In this document: positions 42,364 to 52,007 of the stretch, one piece after another
Numbering within the stretch: position 1 is the first letter of the stretch
Layout: the number at the start of each line of letters is the position of its first letter
Assembly: GCA_022565595.1 (NCBI GenBank)
Contig: JAIUML010000019.1
Span: 1 to 64,000 of the forward strand
Source: Saccharospirillum sp.
GTDB lineage: Bacteria; Pseudomonadota; Gammaproteobacteria; Pseudomonadales; Natronospirillaceae
Direction: 5' to 3'
Length of the DNA: 64,000 nt
Translations under genes and position numbers: made by a program
Notes under the pieces: generated by a model
Database searches by the model: none
Told to the model about the DNA's origin: nothing
Seen by the model: only the letters and a program-made list of their open reading frames with translations

Positions 42364-43626
42364 ATGTTTGATACCAAGCAACGCCTTGCCGATTACGATG
42401 CCGATTTATGGTCGGCCATGGAAGAAGAGCGCCAGCGCCAGGAAGAGCACATCGAGCTGATCGCGTCTGAAAACTACACCTCGACCTTTGTCATGGAGGC
42501 GCAGGGCTCCCAGCTGACCAACAAGTATGCCGAAGGCTACCCCGGCAAGCGTTATTACGGTGGGTGCGAGTTCGTCGATGTGGTCGAAAACCTGGCCATC
42601 GAGCGCGCCAAGGCGTTGTTTGGTGCTGGCTACGCCAACGTTCAGCCGCACTCCGGCTCTCAGGCCAACGCAGCCGTTTTCATGGCGTTGTGTGAGCCAG
42701 GCGATACCATACTGGGTATGAGTCTGGCGCACGGTGGTCACCTGACGCACGGTGCCTCGGTGTCTTTCTCCGGCCGCATTTACAACGCCGTTCAGTATGG
42801 TTTGAACCCGGAGACCGGCGAGATCGATTACGACCAGGTTGAACAGCTGGCGCGCGAACACAAACCGAGAATGATCATCGCGGGTTTCTCGGCCTACTCT
42901 CAGGTGGTTGATTGGGCACGCTTCCGCGCCATTGCTGACGAAGTGGGCGCTTACTTCCTGGTCGATATGGCCCACGTCGCTGGCCTGGTTGCCGGTGGCG
43001 CTTACCCCAGCCCCATGCCTTACGCTGACGTCGTCACCACCACCACTCACAAGACATTGCGCGGCCCGCGCGGCGGCTTGATTCTGGCGCGTGAAGACGA
43101 AGAGCTGAACAAGAAGCTCAACTTTGCTGTCTTCCCGGAAAGCCAGGGCGGCCCGATGATGCAAATCATTGCCGCCAAGGCAGTGTGCTTCAAGGAAGCC
43201 ATGTCGGATGAGTTCAAGGCTTACCAGCAGCAGGTCGTGAAAAACGCCAAGGCCATGGTTGAAGTCTTCCTGGAGCGGGGCATCAACATCGTCTCCGGCG
43301 GTACCGAAGATCACCTTTTCCTGGTTGACCTGATCGGCAAGGAATACACCGGTAAAGACGCCGACGCTGCCCTCGGCCGCGCCTACATCACCGTGAACAA
43401 GAACGCCGTGCCAAACGACCCACGTTCGCCTTTCGTCACCTCAGGCTTGCGCATTGGTACCCCGGCGATCACCAGCCGTGGCTTCAAGGAAGCCGAAGCC
43501 AGTCAGCTGGCCGGCTGGATCTGCGATGTGCTCGATAGCCTGGAAGGCGACAAGGCAGAGCAGGTTATCGAAGAAGTCAAAGGCAAGGTGCTCGACATCT
43601 GTGCCAGCTTCCCGGTTTATAAGTAA
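42364..43626 (+). CDS. glyA: Serine hydroxymethyltransferase
   Basis: 420 residues, full length. It interconverts serine and glycine with tetrahydrofolate and supplies most one-carbon units. The pyridoxal-phosphate lysine lies in [18 protein letters not shown] near residue 229; [15 protein letters not shown] near residue 30, [17 protein letters not shown] and [15 protein letters not shown] are classical. The ATG has GGGAG 6 nt upstream. A strong intrinsic terminator follows 30 nt after the stop. In related bacteria glyA often lies next to nrdR; here nrdR is 5.5 kb downstream. With gcvT, gcvHP and sdaA it completes the serine-glycine module of the window. Confidence 0.97.
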   Translation: MFDTKQRLADYDADLWSAMEEERQRQEEHIELIASENYTSTFVMEAQGSQLTNKYAEGYPGKRYYGGCEFVDVVENLAIERAKALFGAGYANVQPHSGSQANAAVFMALCEPGDTILGMSLAHGGHLTHGASVSFSGRIYNAVQYGLNPETGEIDYDQVEQLAREHKPRMIIAGFSAYSQVVDWARFRAIADEVGAYFLVDMAHVAGLVAGGAYPSPMPYADVVTTTTHKTLRGPRGGLILAREDEELNKKLNFAVFPESQGGPMMQIIAAKAVCFKEAMSDEFKAYQQQVVKNAKAMVEVFLERGINIVSGGTEDHLFLVDLIGKEYTGKDADAALGRAYITVNKNAVPNDPRSPFVTSGLRIGTPAITSRGFKEAEASQLAGWICDVLDSLEGDKAEQVIEEVKGKVLDICASFPVYK

Positions 43627-43653
43627 GGTTGGTCGAATTAAGGTAAAACCACA

Positions 43654-43675
43654 GGGGGCTTCGGCCTCCTTTTTT
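43654..43675 (+). terminator. Intrinsic terminator of glyA
   Basis: GGGGGC, tetraloop TTCG, GCCTCC (43654-43669), followed by six T (43670-43675): a textbook stem with UUCG loop. A second, outer complementarity CCACAG/CTGTGG (43649-43654, 43680-43685) encloses it. Confidence 0.9.
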
Positions 43676-43751
43676 ATTCCTGTGGATCAGAGTGGTAGAC
43701 TCACAGGCCAAGTCATATTGGCGAATTATCATCGCCACAACAGGAGGCATC

Positions 43752-44270
43752 ATGCGCAGTCTTTTGATCTTGCTGGCCAGTTTGATGCTGGTTGGTTGCG
43801 ACTCTTTTCGAACCATTAATGTGGAAGTGACATCCGAGGCCACGATCAGCGGTGGCGGCCCTTTACTGAGTTCTTTAAACGGGCTTGGCTTCGGTGAATT
43901 TGCCTCCTTTGATATCAGCAACTCGGTGGAGTTTGAGAACAACGATGCTACTCGAAACAATATCGGAGACTCCTATGTCACCGAATTCACTTTAAAGGTT
44001 GTTGATCCGGATGGTCAAACGCTTGATTTTATCGACACCATGCAAGTCTTTATTGGTGACGGTGATATTGAGACTGAGGTTGCCTATCTGGATGGCGACG
44101 AAAATACTGATGTGACAGAGCTCTCCCTCACTATTGTTGAAGGAGCTGAGATTGGGCAATACTTACGTTCCGATAAGACCAAGGTCACTGTGAAAGCTTC
44201 AGGGCAGCCGCCCGAAAACGATACCACAATTGAAGCTACGATGGGTTTTCGGATTCGATTAGTTTTCTGA
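43752..44270 (+). CDS. Hypothetical lipoprotein
   Basis: 172 residues from ATG 43752, with AGGAGG (43742-43747) 4 nt upstream; the frame is open further upstream, but that region is the glyA terminator and promoter space. The lipobox is LVGC (MRSLLILLASLMLVGC). The mature protein looks like an all-beta domain with acidic loops (DGQTLDFIDTMQVFIGDGDI, EVAYLDGDENTDVTELSL) and ends RIRLVF, possibly an outer-membrane or periplasmic beta-sandwich. I recognise no family. It forms its own transcription unit between the glyA terminator and a palindromic element. AT-richer than glyA. Confidence 0.7.
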   Translation: MRSLLILLASLMLVGCDSFRTINVEVTSEATISGGGPLLSSLNGLGFGEFASFDISNSVEFENNDATRNNIGDSYVTEFTLKVVDPDGQTLDFIDTMQVFIGDGDIETEVAYLDGDENTDVTELSLTIVEGAEIGQYLRSDKTKVTVKASGQPPENDTTIEATMGFRIRLVF

Positions 44271-44310
44271 TGATTTAATATTACAAGTTTCGATTTTTGT
44301 ACAGAGCGAG

Positions 44311-44525
44311 CGGCGGATGCCGGTTATGCCTCAGCGGGGGAGTCCGCAGCAGGGACTAAAACGCCGGGAGCGTTTTAGCATGAGCGCAGCGAGCCCGAAG
44401 GGTGAATCCCATGGATGGGATTAATCTCCTGCGGTCTAGGCCCGATGAGTCGGACCGCAGGGAGGATTGAGTGGGCGGCATCCCGCCCGACCCCGCAGAG
44501 GCATAACCGGTAGCCGCCGCGGACC
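44311..44525 (+). repeat. Palindromic intergenic element, copy C (expanded)
   Basis: Outer arms 44320-44339 and 44491-44510 are complementary at 19 of 20 positions and share sequence with copy A (CTCAGCGGGGGAGTCCGC; CCCCGCAGAG). The interior is longer than in other copies and holds three further hairpins: CTAAAACGC/GCGTTTTAG (44356-44378), AATCCC-ATGGAT-GGGATT (44405-44422), and TGCGGTC/GACCGCA (44430-44459). The ATGGAT loop is the same as in copy B. It separates the lipoprotein gene from the EamA gene and fills most of a 350-bp gap. Confidence 0.8.
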
Positions 44526-44620
44526 ATCACTACGAAAACGGAACTAGAAAAAAGCGCCCTCAGGGCTGGTTCCACCCTCCTTTCTGTGCACAATGCTCGC
44601 TGCCTGAAGGAGGGTTTCTG

Positions 44621-45532
44621 ATGAATAATATGGTGTTGCGATCACATCTGGCGCTATTGTTGGCCATGGTGTTGTGGGGCAGTTCTTTTATTGCGCTCAA
44701 AGTAGCGGTCACCGAAATGGCACCCATGGTGGTGGTGTTTCTGCGCATGGCCATCGGCTCGGTGGCCTTTCTGGTTGTCTGGCCATGGATTCGCCATGGC
44801 TTCAACTACCAGCCCGGCGATTGGAAGTATCTGCTGGGTATGGCCCTGTTTGAACCCTGCCTCTATTTCATGTTCGAAGCTCGCGCGCTGCAATACACCA
44901 GCGCAGGTCAAGCCGGCATGGTCACGGCCATGTTGCCGCTGATGGTTGCAGTGGCCGCCTTCTTTATATTGAAAGAGCGTTCGCATTGGCGTCAGTGGCT
45001 GGGTTTTGCCATTGCGATCTGCGGGGTGATCTGGATGACGCTGGCCACTCCAGATAGCGAGCAGGCACCGAATCCGGCACTGGGCAATTTCCTCGAATTC
45101 CTGGCCATGTGCAGCGCCGTTGGTTACACCCTTTTGGTAAAACATCTGGTGCGCCGCTATTCGGCCTTCTTCCTGACCGCCCTGCAATCCTTTGTCGGCG
45201 CCATCTTTTTCTTCCCGCTGGCGCTGGCTTCCGAATGGCCCGCAGAAATCGCCCTCTCCACCTTTGGCATTCTGGTGTATTTAGGATTGGTTGTGACGCT
45301 TGGAGCCTATGGTTTGTATAACTATTCGTTAACCTACCTCAAGGCAACGGTCGCAGCCGGTTACACCAATCTACTGCCAGCCTTCACACTGTTGTTCTCC
45401 ATGGCGTTGCTGGGTGAACGGTTGATCACCGTGCAATGGATTGCCATCGGGCTGGTGTTTGTCGGTGTGGTTTTGAGCCAGGAGCGCAAGCAAAAGGTAC
45501 CACCAGAAGCGCCACCAGCGGTGACCGGTTAA
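44621..45532 (+). CDS. EamA/DMT-family inner-membrane exporter
   Basis: 303 residues with ten membrane helices arranged as two EamA repeats (about 5-140 and 155-290). The start LLAMVLWGSSFIALKVAVTE and the second-repeat ending YLKATVAAGYTNLLPAFTLL..FSMALLGERL are family signatures. Members export amino acids or other metabolites (for example RhtA, YdcZ relatives); the substrate cannot be told from sequence. AAGGAGGG lies 7 nt upstream of the ATG. It is followed 116 bp later by sdaA, so a link with serine or other amino acid export is possible but unproven. A palindromic element precedes it. Confidence 0.85.
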   Translation: MNNMVLRSHLALLLAMVLWGSSFIALKVAVTEMAPMVVVFLRMAIGSVAFLVVWPWIRHGFNYQPGDWKYLLGMALFEPCLYFMFEARALQYTSAGQAGMVTAMLPLMVAVAAFFILKERSHWRQWLGFAIAICGVIWMTLATPDSEQAPNPALGNFLEFLAMCSAVGYTLLVKHLVRRYSAFFLTALQSFVGAIFFFPLALASEWPAEIALSTFGILVYLGLVVTLGAYGLYNYSLTYLKATVAAGYTNLLPAFTLLFSMALLGERLITVQWIAIGLVFVGVVLSQERKQKVPPEAPPAVTG

Positions 45533-45648
45533 CACCATGTAAAACTGGCGGGACACTGGAAAGCCATCTGTTGTTCTGCCTCCCGGTTGCTCGTTGCCAG
45601 CTTCTGAGTCAATTTGACGATCAACTAATGCAACCGTGAGGCGACAGC

Positions 45649-47031
45649 ATGCAACCCTACTCCGTACAGGACCTGTTCAAGGTCGGGCTGGGCCCTTCTT
45701 CCTCTCACACCCTTGGGCCAATGCGTGCCGCCGAGCGCTTTGTCAGCCATTTGCGAGAGCAGGGTCTGCTGGGCAAGGTCGCTCAGTTGCGGGCGGATCT
45801 GTTTGGTTCGCTTGCCTTGACCGGTGTCGGTCACGGCACCGATAAAGCGGTGGTGTTGGGCTTTTGTGGCCTGGATCCGGCCACCGTCGACCCTGAAGAG
45901 GCCGATGCTGTCTTTCTGGCGGTAAAAACCGAGGAGCGTCTGGCCCTGCCAGGAGGGCCGGAATTGCGCTTCACCATGGCAGAGTGCGTTCGTTTTTTCA
46001 GAGACGTTTTCTTGCCCGAGCACCCCAATGGCATGCGTTTTACTGCCGAGGACGAACATGGCATTGGGCTTTTGACCGAAACCTGGTACTCCGTTGGCGG
46101 GGGGGCCATTGCCAATGAACTGGCCAGGAATTCTGCGCAGCGAGACCTGCTTGAAGAGTTTCCCGATTCGCGGCCCTACCCGTACTTTAATGCAAACGAC
46201 CTTCTTGAGCAGGTTCAAACCTCTGGATTGACCATGGCCGAAGCCGTATTGGCTAATGAGATAGGGCTTGGTCATCAGCAGGAAGCCGTGAAGCATTGGT
46301 GCGACCACATCATTGAAGCCATGTTTCAGTGTATGGACAGAGGCATGACACTGGAGGGGCCTTTGCCGGGCGGTATCCAGGTGCAGCGCCGGGCGGCTCG
46401 TATGGCGCGCTCTCTGAAGCAACAAACCGAAGCCGATGCTCTGTCAGTGATGGATTGGGTCAGTGTTTACGCCCTGGCAGTTAACGAAGAAAACGCTGCA
46501 GGTGGGCGCGTCGTGACGGCACCGACGAACGGTTCTGCAGGGGTGATACCGGCTGTGCTGGCCTATATTCGCCTTCATTTGGAGCTGGATCGTGAGGCCG
46601 AGCATGCCTTTCTGCTGACGGCAGCCTGCATAGGCTGGTTGTACAAGCGTAATGCTTCCATCTCCGCAGCCGAGATGGGCTGTCAGGGGGAGATTGGTGT
46701 GGCCAGTTCCATGGCGGCGGCCGGGCTGGCGGCTGTGCTGGGTGCGAGCCCGGCTCAGGCCGAGCATGCGGCTGAAATCGCCATGGAGCATCATCTGGGG
46801 ATGACCTGTGACCCCATTGCCGGTCTGGTGCAGGTGCCATGCATTGAGCGCAATGCTTTTGGTGCAGTGAAGGCGATTCAGGCGGCGCGTATGGCGTGTC
46901 GCGAGCCCGGGGACCATCGGGTGTCGCTGGATCAGGTGATCGAGACGATGCGGCAGACGGGGGTGGATATGGCGTCCAAGTACAAGGAGACGGCTTTGGG
47001 TGGGTTGGCTGTTAACGTGGTGGTTTGCTGA
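45649..47031 (+). CDS. sdaA: L-serine ammonia-lyase (iron-sulfur)
   Basis: 460 residues, one-chain form with the beta domain first ([26 protein letters not shown]) and the catalytic alpha domain after. It turns L-serine into pyruvate and ammonia. The 4Fe-4S cysteines are in [20 protein letters not shown] and [34 protein letters not shown]-type substrate loop reads [23 protein letters not shown] precedes the ATG. A three-codon frame (ATG CAA CCG TGA, 45628-45639) just upstream repeats the gene's first codons, Met-Gln-Pro. Shares metabolism with glyA and the gcv genes here. Confidence 0.96.
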   Translation: MQPYSVQDLFKVGLGPSSSHTLGPMRAAERFVSHLREQGLLGKVAQLRADLFGSLALTGVGHGTDKAVVLGFCGLDPATVDPEEADAVFLAVKTEERLALPGGPELRFTMAECVRFFRDVFLPEHPNGMRFTAEDEHGIGLLTETWYSVGGGAIANELARNSAQRDLLEEFPDSRPYPYFNANDLLEQVQTSGLTMAEAVLANEIGLGHQQEAVKHWCDHIIEAMFQCMDRGMTLEGPLPGGIQVQRRAARMARSLKQQTEADALSVMDWVSVYALAVNEENAAGGRVVTAPTNGSAGVIPAVLAYIRLHLELDREAEHAFLLTAACIGWLYKRNASISAAEMGCQGEIGVASSMAAAGLAAVLGASPAQAEHAAEIAMEHHLGMTCDPIAGLVQVPCIERNAFGAVKAIQAARMACREPGDHRVSLDQVIETMRQTGVDMASKYKETALGGLAVNVVVC

Positions 47032-47072
47032 CTGAGATTTGGTTGCCGTTGGTGGCTCTCGCCCGCACCGGC

Positions 47073-47170
47073 TGCCGGGTAGGCCTCTCCGGGGCCGCCG
47101 TGAATCCATCCATGGAGGCTCGGCTGCGGCCTTCCTGGCCGCAGACGTCCCCGGAGAGGCCTACCCGGCA
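47073..47170 (-). repeat. Palindromic intergenic element, copy D
   Basis: Outer arms 47073-47094 and 47149-47170 are perfectly complementary over 22 bp. The inner hairpin is CTGCGGCC (47124-47131), loop TTCCT, GGCCGCAG (47137-47144), the same loop as copy E. The motif lies on the minus strand across 47098-47115 (CCATGGATGGATTCACGG). It sits between the convergent sdaA and heme-lipoprotein genes, so it may also end transcription from both sides. Confidence 0.9.
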
Positions 47171-47207
47171 TCCAGTGCTAGTCTTCAGTGATTAAATAGG
47201 CCAAAAC

Positions 47208-48095
47208 TCAAGACTCTTCTACCACCTCAAAGCCATCAGGGGCGATGATGCAGAAGTCTGTCGGGAAGGGGTCGCCGCCACTGTTGTTTGCGGTGGAGAG
47301 GGCGGCACCTTCGTTGTCGATCTTGATGACTTCGAGAATTTCGATGAAGTCGCTCAGGTAGCCGTATTCTTCCGAGAACTGGTCAATGGTTGTGCTGCCC
47401 AGGTGCTCGGGGTGGACGACCCAGGCGGGTAGCATCATGGGGTCTTCACTGTCTATGTCGCTGTTGACGTAGTTGAGGAAGTTCTGGCGACGATTGTTGA
47501 AGTTGTTGCCGGGAAGGCTGAGTGCTGCGCCAGCGTTTCCGGTGCTGTGGCAGCTTGAGCAGGTCTGCAAGGTGGTGTCGATGTAGTCCGCGTAGTAGCT
47601 GAAGGTAGACGGGCAGCCTGGCAGGGTAAAGGCCATGTCATCGAAGGTGAGGGTGGTTTTGCCCAGAGGGCCGATCAGTTCTCCGGTGAATACTATGCGG
47701 TAGTCTCCGGCAACGGTCGCTGTGAGGCGGTTGTCTTCTGATGGGTCGTCCGGGCTTTCAAGGTAGGTCAGGTAGTCGATGCTGGCGCCGAGCAGGTCAA
47801 GAGAGTTGTACTCTCGCGTGCCTCGAACGAGCCCCCAGCTGTAGGAGATCAACCGTTTGTTGGTTTCGCTGGCATCCAGGCTGATGCGCGCCTCGTAAAT
47901 GGGAGGATCTTCTTCGCCACTGACATCGTAAAACTCTACCATGAACTCTGGTGCGACGACGGGGTCGAAGGTTTCCTTGGTGGTCCAGGGGTCCCAGTAG
48001 GTGTCGCCATAGCGGCTGTTGGTTTCGGGGCCGCAAGCGACGATAAGCGTGCTGGCAGCTAATACCAGGGGCAAGCGAACAACGGTTGGCAACAT
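47208..48095 (-). CDS. Lipoprotein with a single c-type heme motif
   Basis: 295 residues. Lipobox LIVAC (cysteine 21) gives an outer-membrane or periplasmic lipoprotein. Residues about 45-170 look like a beta-sandwich (SYSWGLVRGTREYN, GDYRIVFTGELIGPLGKTTL). Near residue 180 a CSSCH heme-c motif sits in TTLQTCSSCHSTGNAGAALS, and NNFNNRRQNFLNYVN with MMLPAWVVHPEHLG follows, resembling domains in which a second half-domain supplies the axial ligand. It is divergent from a monoheme cytochrome c gene (128-bp gap), suggesting the two act together in periplasmic electron transfer. No enzyme partner is visible. Confidence 0.72.
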   Translation of the reverse strand: MLPTVVRLPLVLAASTLIVACGPETNSRYGDTYWDPWTTKETFDPVVAPEFMVEFYDVSGEEDPPIYEARISLDASETNKRLISYSWGLVRGTREYNSLDLLGASIDYLTYLESPDDPSEDNRLTATVAGDYRIVFTGELIGPLGKTTLTFDDMAFTLPGCPSTFSYYADYIDTTLQTCSSCHSTGNAGAALSLPGNNFNNRRQNFLNYVNSDIDSEDPMMLPAWVVHPEHLGSTTIDQFSEEYGYLSDFIEILEVIKIDNEGAALSTANNSGGDPFPTDFCIIAPDGFEVVEES

Positions 48096-48223
48096 CGATA
48101 ATACCTGTTCAGGGTGGATTCAGGGAAACGCTACCATTCTAGACATTAATCGGTTAGAAACGGTGACCCGGTTCCAGGTTTTGTAAACTGGCCATTGAAA
48201 ATAAGCTAAAAAAGAGGAAATCC

Positions 48224-48538
48224 ATGAAAAAATTCATGATCGGACTGTCATTGTCTGTTTTATCAGCTGTTGCAATGGCGGGAGACCCGGCCGCGGGAGA
48301 GCAAAAAGCGCGCACCTGTGCCGGTTGCCATGGTACCCAGGGTATCTCCATGGCGCCTATTTATCCCAATCTGGCTGGTCAAAAAGAGCTGTATTTCATC
48401 AGTGCCATGCAAGCCTATAAAAGCCAGGAGCGCAGGGGTGGCAATGCGGCCGTAATGTGGGGTATTGCTTCGGGTTTGTCCGATCAGGATATCAAGGATT
48501 TGGCGGCTTATTATGCCAGTCTGGGCACGGGCTCCTGA
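48224..48538 (+). CDS. Monoheme class-I cytochrome c (c4/c553 type)
   Basis: 104 residues with a signal peptide (about 1-19, ending AMA). The mature protein of about 85 residues has the heme-c motif CAGCH (residues 32-36), a region [20 protein letters not shown] typical of cytochrome c553/c4 domains, and a methionine (in [14 protein letters not shown]) that is the likely sixth ligand. AGAGGA precedes the ATG. It is a periplasmic electron carrier, perhaps donating to an oxidase outside the window. Its divergent neighbour encodes a heme-binding lipoprotein; a shared promoter region of 128 bp lies between. Confidence 0.85.
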   Translation: MKKFMIGLSLSVLSAVAMAGDPAAGEQKARTCAGCHGTQGISMAPIYPNLAGQKELYFISAMQAYKSQERRGGNAAVMWGIASGLSDQDIKDLAAYYASLGTGS

Positions 48539-49086
48539 GACCCATCATAAAGGGTGTGGGTGGTGGTTGGCAGTAGTGCTCAAGCACCGCCCATTGTCGC
48601 CACAATGGACGTCTTGGTTTTTACTTCAATAGCTGCAAGTCGGGCACTGTAAGGCTCGGCGACATGAGTCCACAGAAGTTGTGGATAAGTCTGTGTATAC
48701 CCTCTTTATATTGACATCAATTCGGCATGAAGCAAGCGTATTTGTCTTCTGGTTAAAAAATAGCCTATTCTAAAAAAATCAATATAAACAATAAGTTAGC
48801 TGTTTTATTTCAAGCAAAATATTCTCTGGCTGTCCTTTGACCAAGGGTAGGTATAGTCGCACCATCGGTGTGCATAAAGTGATTCTCCAGAACCCGCATG
48901 GTTGTCATGGTTGACGTTTGTCAAGCCATATTTCGGGTGGCCTCGCTCGCCAAAAGAGGTCATTCCAGGTACACTCTCATCGATTTTTTCTGACGACGAC
49001 TCAATTCGTGGGGCGCTCTACCGGCTGCCTGAAAGGTCGCTGTTCGGAAGACTGCCTCCCCTGTCTGGCATGGAAACCGCGCACTT
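48539..49086. other. Long intergenic region upstream of nrdR
   Basis: 548 bp without a convincing gene. It contains a small hairpin (48591-48608), a perfect DnaA-box-like TGTGGATAA at 48680-48688 next to CCACA (48670-48674), and a strongly AT-rich tract at about 48745-48830. A consensus -35 TTGACA is at 48711-48716 but without a well-spaced -10. An in-frame reading of 49018-49086 shadows nrdR and is not a gene. Confidence 0.4.
48591..48608 (+). terminator. Hairpin downstream of the cytochrome c gene
   Basis: CCATTGT (48591-48597), loop CGCC, ACAATGG (48602-48608); a T-rich stretch TTGGTTTTTACTT follows after five bases. The gap before the T-run makes it a weak terminator. Confidence 0.35.
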
Positions 49087-49545
49087 ATGCATTGCCCCTT
49101 TTGTAAAGCACAGGATACCAAGGTCATTGATTCCCGCCTGGTCGCCGAAGGCGAGCAGGTGCGCCGTCGGCGGGAGTGCCTCAATTGCGGCGAGCGTTTT
49201 ACCACCTATGAAGGCGCTGAACTGGTGCTGCCTCGGATTGTTAAGCAAAACGGCAACCGGGAGCCCTTTGACGAACGCAAATTAAGGGCGGGGTTGCAGC
49301 GGGCACTTGAAAAACGACCGGTGAGTGTTGAGGACATCGAGGCAGCCATTGTGCGCATCAAGCAGGTGTTACGCGCAACGGGCGAACGCGAACTGGATTC
49401 ACGACGAGTGGGTGAAGTGGTCATGGATGAGTTGCGGGAACTGGACGAAGTGGCCTACGTCCGCTTTGCCTCGGTCTATCGCAGTTTTCAGGATTTAAGT
49501 GAATTTCGCAGCGAAATCGATCGCCTTGAAAAGAAAGGCGGTTAA
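49087..49545 (+). CDS. nrdR: Ribonucleotide reductase repressor NrdR
   Basis: 152 residues. An N-terminal zinc ribbon (CPFC at residues 3-6, [12 protein letters not shown] near 31-42) precedes an ATP-cone (about 48-140, [20 protein letters not shown]). It represses nrd operons when dATP is bound. The ATG has only a weak ribosome site. Its stop overlaps the ribD start (TAATG), so the gene leads a riboflavin-nusB operon, the arrangement common in proteobacteria. Longer alternative frames upstream have no family sequence. Confidence 0.95.
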   Translation: MHCPFCKAQDTKVIDSRLVAEGEQVRRRRECLNCGERFTTYEGAELVLPRIVKQNGNREPFDERKLRAGLQRALEKRPVSVEDIEAAIVRIKQVLRATGERELDSRRVGEVVMDELRELDEVAYVRFASVYRSFQDLSEFRSEIDRLEKKGG

Positions 49546-50657
49546 TGAAGCCCTCTACCACGAAACACAGCGATGAATTCTGGATGGCGCAGGCGCTGAC
49601 CCTGGCGCGACGGGGTTTGAACACGACCACGCCAAATCCGGCGGTTGGCTGTGTCATTGTCAAGGATGGCAACAAGGTGGGCGAAGGTTATCACCTCAAG
49701 GCCGGCACCCCGCACGCAGAAGTGCATGCGCTGGCGGCGGCGGGCCCGCTCGCTCAAGGAGCAACGGCTTACGTGACTCTGGAGCCCTGCAGCCATCATG
49801 GTCGCACACCGCCCTGCGCCGATGCGCTGATCGCAGCCGGCGTTGCTCGAGTGGTCTGTGCCATAGAAGATCCCAACCCCAGGGTGGCGGGTCAGGGCAT
49901 GGCCAGGCTTGCCAGTGCAGGTATCGAGACGCGTTCGGGTGTGTTATCAGAAGAGGCCGAAGCAGTGAATCTCGGGTTTTTGCATCGCATGCGCACTGGC
50001 AAGCCCTGGTTGCGCTTGAAAATGGCCAGCAGCCTTGACGGTGGTACCGCTCTGACGAATGGCGAGAGCCAGTGGATAACGGGTCCAGAGGCTCGTCAGG
50101 ACGTACAACATGGTCGCGCAGCTGCCTGTGCAATACTCACGGGTATAGGCACGGTTCTGGCCGATGACCCCGCCTTGAACGTACGACTGGATGGCGTCGA
50201 ACGCCAACCCGATCGTGTGGTGCTGGATTCACAATTGCGCATGCCGATCACAGCCCGAATGTTGACCTTGCCGGGCAATACCTGGGTGTTGCATGGACCG
50301 GATGTGCCCACAGACCGGTTAAAAGCGCTGTCCAGCGCTGGTGCCAGGCCAGTCGCCATACCATTGAGTGATGATCAAAGTCTGGACATTTCAGCGGTGC
50401 TGGACTGGTTGGGCGCACAATCCTGGAACCTGATATGGGTCGAGTGCGGTGCTCGGCTGGCGGGTTCACTGGTGGGCGGTGGCTGGGTCAATGAGCTTTG
50501 GTTGTATCAAGCGCCCAGGCTGCTCGGTTCATCCGTACGGCCCTTGCTGGATTGGTCGATCTCGTCGCTGGCGGACGCCTTGTCACCAGAGGTGTTGGAT
50601 GTCCGGCAGGTGGGCTCGGACATCCGTTGGCGCTTGCAACTGAAAACCGCTTGTTAA
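49545..50657 (+). CDS. ribD: Bifunctional riboflavin deaminase/reductase
   Basis: 370 residues. The deaminase half (about 1-145) has the zinc site HAEVHAL and EPCSHHGRTPPCADALI; the reductase half (about 150-370) begins PWLRLKMASSLDGGTAL and has GIGTVLADDPALNVR. It converts 2,5-diamino-6-ribosylamino-pyrimidinone phosphate to the ribityl-amino-uracil precursor. It starts on the last base of the nrdR stop codon. The next gene is ribBA, 160 bp away, and the riboflavin synthase gene ribE that usually lies between them is missing. Confidence 0.95.
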   Translation: MKPSTTKHSDEFWMAQALTLARRGLNTTTPNPAVGCVIVKDGNKVGEGYHLKAGTPHAEVHALAAAGPLAQGATAYVTLEPCSHHGRTPPCADALIAAGVARVVCAIEDPNPRVAGQGMARLASAGIETRSGVLSEEAEAVNLGFLHRMRTGKPWLRLKMASSLDGGTALTNGESQWITGPEARQDVQHGRAAACAILTGIGTVLADDPALNVRLDGVERQPDRVVLDSQLRMPITARMLTLPGNTWVLHGPDVPTDRLKALSSAGARPVAIPLSDDQSLDISAVLDWLGAQSWNLIWVECGARLAGSLVGGGWVNELWLYQAPRLLGSSVRPLLDWSISSLADALSPEVLDVRQVGSDIRWRLQLKTAC

Positions 50658-50817
50658 AGCGCTTGATCACTTGAATTTATAGTGCACCGCCCGCATTTCG
50701 GGCCCATTGTCAGGCAGGGACTCCGGCTGAGTATCCAGCTCAAGGAATCATACAGTATTCTCGGGTTGCTACGCAGAAGGCGTAGCGACTGAACCAACAT
50801 GACCAACGAGGCCGCCT

Positions 50818-51942
50818 GTGGCATTAAACAATATTGCAGAGATCATTGAAGACATACGCCAGGGGAAGCCCGTCATTCTGATGGACGATGAAGATCGCGA
50901 AAACGAAGGTGATTTGATCGTAGCGGCAGAGAAGGTGACGCCTGAGATTGTCAACTTCATGGCATCCAAAGCCCGTGGCCTGATTTGTCTGACCCTGACC
51001 GGTGAACGCTGTGACTTTCTTGGTCTGGAACCCATGGTCAAAAAGGACAACGGTTCCGCCTACGGAACCCCCTTCACCAATTCTATTGAAGCGGCCGAGG
51101 GCGTGACGACGGGCATATCGGCCGCCGATCGCGCGCGTACCATCAAGGTCGCCGTTGATCCAGACAGCAAACCTTCTGACATCGTGCAGCCAGGCCATAT
51201 CTTCCCTTTGCGTGCTCAACCGGGTGGCGTACTGAGTCGTGCAGGCCATACCGAAGCCGGTTGTGATCTGGCACGAATGGCTGGGCTGATTCCGGCCGCC
51301 GCCATCGTCGAAATCATGAAAGAAGATGGCAGCATGGCTCGCCGGCCCGATCTCGAAGTGTTTGCCGAAGAGCACGGGCTGAAAATCGGCACCATTGCCG
51401 ATCTGATCCACTACCGCATTCTGAATGAACGGACCATTGAACGCGTCGACCATCGTAACCTCAGCACCCGAGAAGGGGATTTCGACGTTCATGTCTTCCG
51501 TGACAGCCTGGTTGGTGGCATGCACATGGCGTTGACCCTGGGTGGGCCTTTCCAGCCAGAGGAGCCGACCATGGTCAGGGTACACGTTGCCCAGACTTTG
51601 AGAGATTTGCTGGGCGTCAAACCGCCCAAGGGCCATGGCTGGACACTGGACGCGGCGATGAAGTGCGTAGCCGAGGAAGGACGTGGCTGTGTGGTCTTGC
51701 TGGATGTCCAGCAGACGCCGGATGTGATGACGGAAATGTCACTCTATCACGACGACAGCAGCCGCAAACGCAATCCCAACGTCGACAAGTACGGCACCTA
51801 TACCACCATTGGTACCGGCTCCCAGATTTTGCGTGAACTGGGTATAGGCAAGATGCGCCTGCTCAGTTCACCAATGAAATTTGGTGGGATATCCGGTTTC
51901 GACCTTGAAGTGACCGAGTACATACCGGCCGACGCCGACTGA
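50818..51942 (+). CDS. ribBA: 3,4-dihydroxy-2-butanone-4-phosphate synthase with degenerate GTP cyclohydrolase II domain
   Basis: 374 residues. The first 205 form the RibB enzyme: [55 protein letters not shown] carry the metal and substrate residues. The second half has the GTP cyclohydrolase II fold outline but lacks its three zinc cysteines (C-x10-C-x-C) and the usual RCDCG motif, so I infer only RibB activity, as in many gammaproteobacteria with a separate ribA. The start is GTG with GAGG upstream. A perfect hairpin GCTACGC-AGAAG-GCGTAGC (50768-50786) lies in the leader. No FMN riboswitch is seen. Confidence 0.92.
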   Translation: MALNNIAEIIEDIRQGKPVILMDDEDRENEGDLIVAAEKVTPEIVNFMASKARGLICLTLTGERCDFLGLEPMVKKDNGSAYGTPFTNSIEAAEGVTTGISAADRARTIKVAVDPDSKPSDIVQPGHIFPLRAQPGGVLSRAGHTEAGCDLARMAGLIPAAAIVEIMKEDGSMARRPDLEVFAEEHGLKIGTIADLIHYRILNERTIERVDHRNLSTREGDFDVHVFRDSLVGGMHMALTLGGPFQPEEPTMVRVHVAQTLRDLLGVKPPKGHGWTLDAAMKCVAEEGRGCVVLLDVQQTPDVMTEMSLYHDDSSRKRNPNVDKYGTYTTIGTGSQILRELGIGKMRLLSSPMKFGGISGFDLEVTEYIPADAD

Positions 51943-52007
51943 GCGTCTGTTGACCCGAATTACCTGTTAGAATAGGGCGACGAACCGCCCCCAAAAAGGA
52001 CAGTTGC

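Noticed and set aside
42406-43314. 302-codon minus-strand frame opposite glyA
   Set aside because: Antisense to a certain housekeeping gene; no signature or start signal.
48660-48830. Replication origin suggested by a DnaA-box-like TGTGGATAA beside an AT-rich tract
   Set aside because: Only a single convincing box is visible, with no cluster and no dnaA, gidA or parAB genes nearby; a chance or local regulatory site is more likely.
50658-50817. FMN riboswitch before ribBA
   Set aside because: The gap is short and contains only a 7-bp hairpin; the conserved RFN segments are missing.
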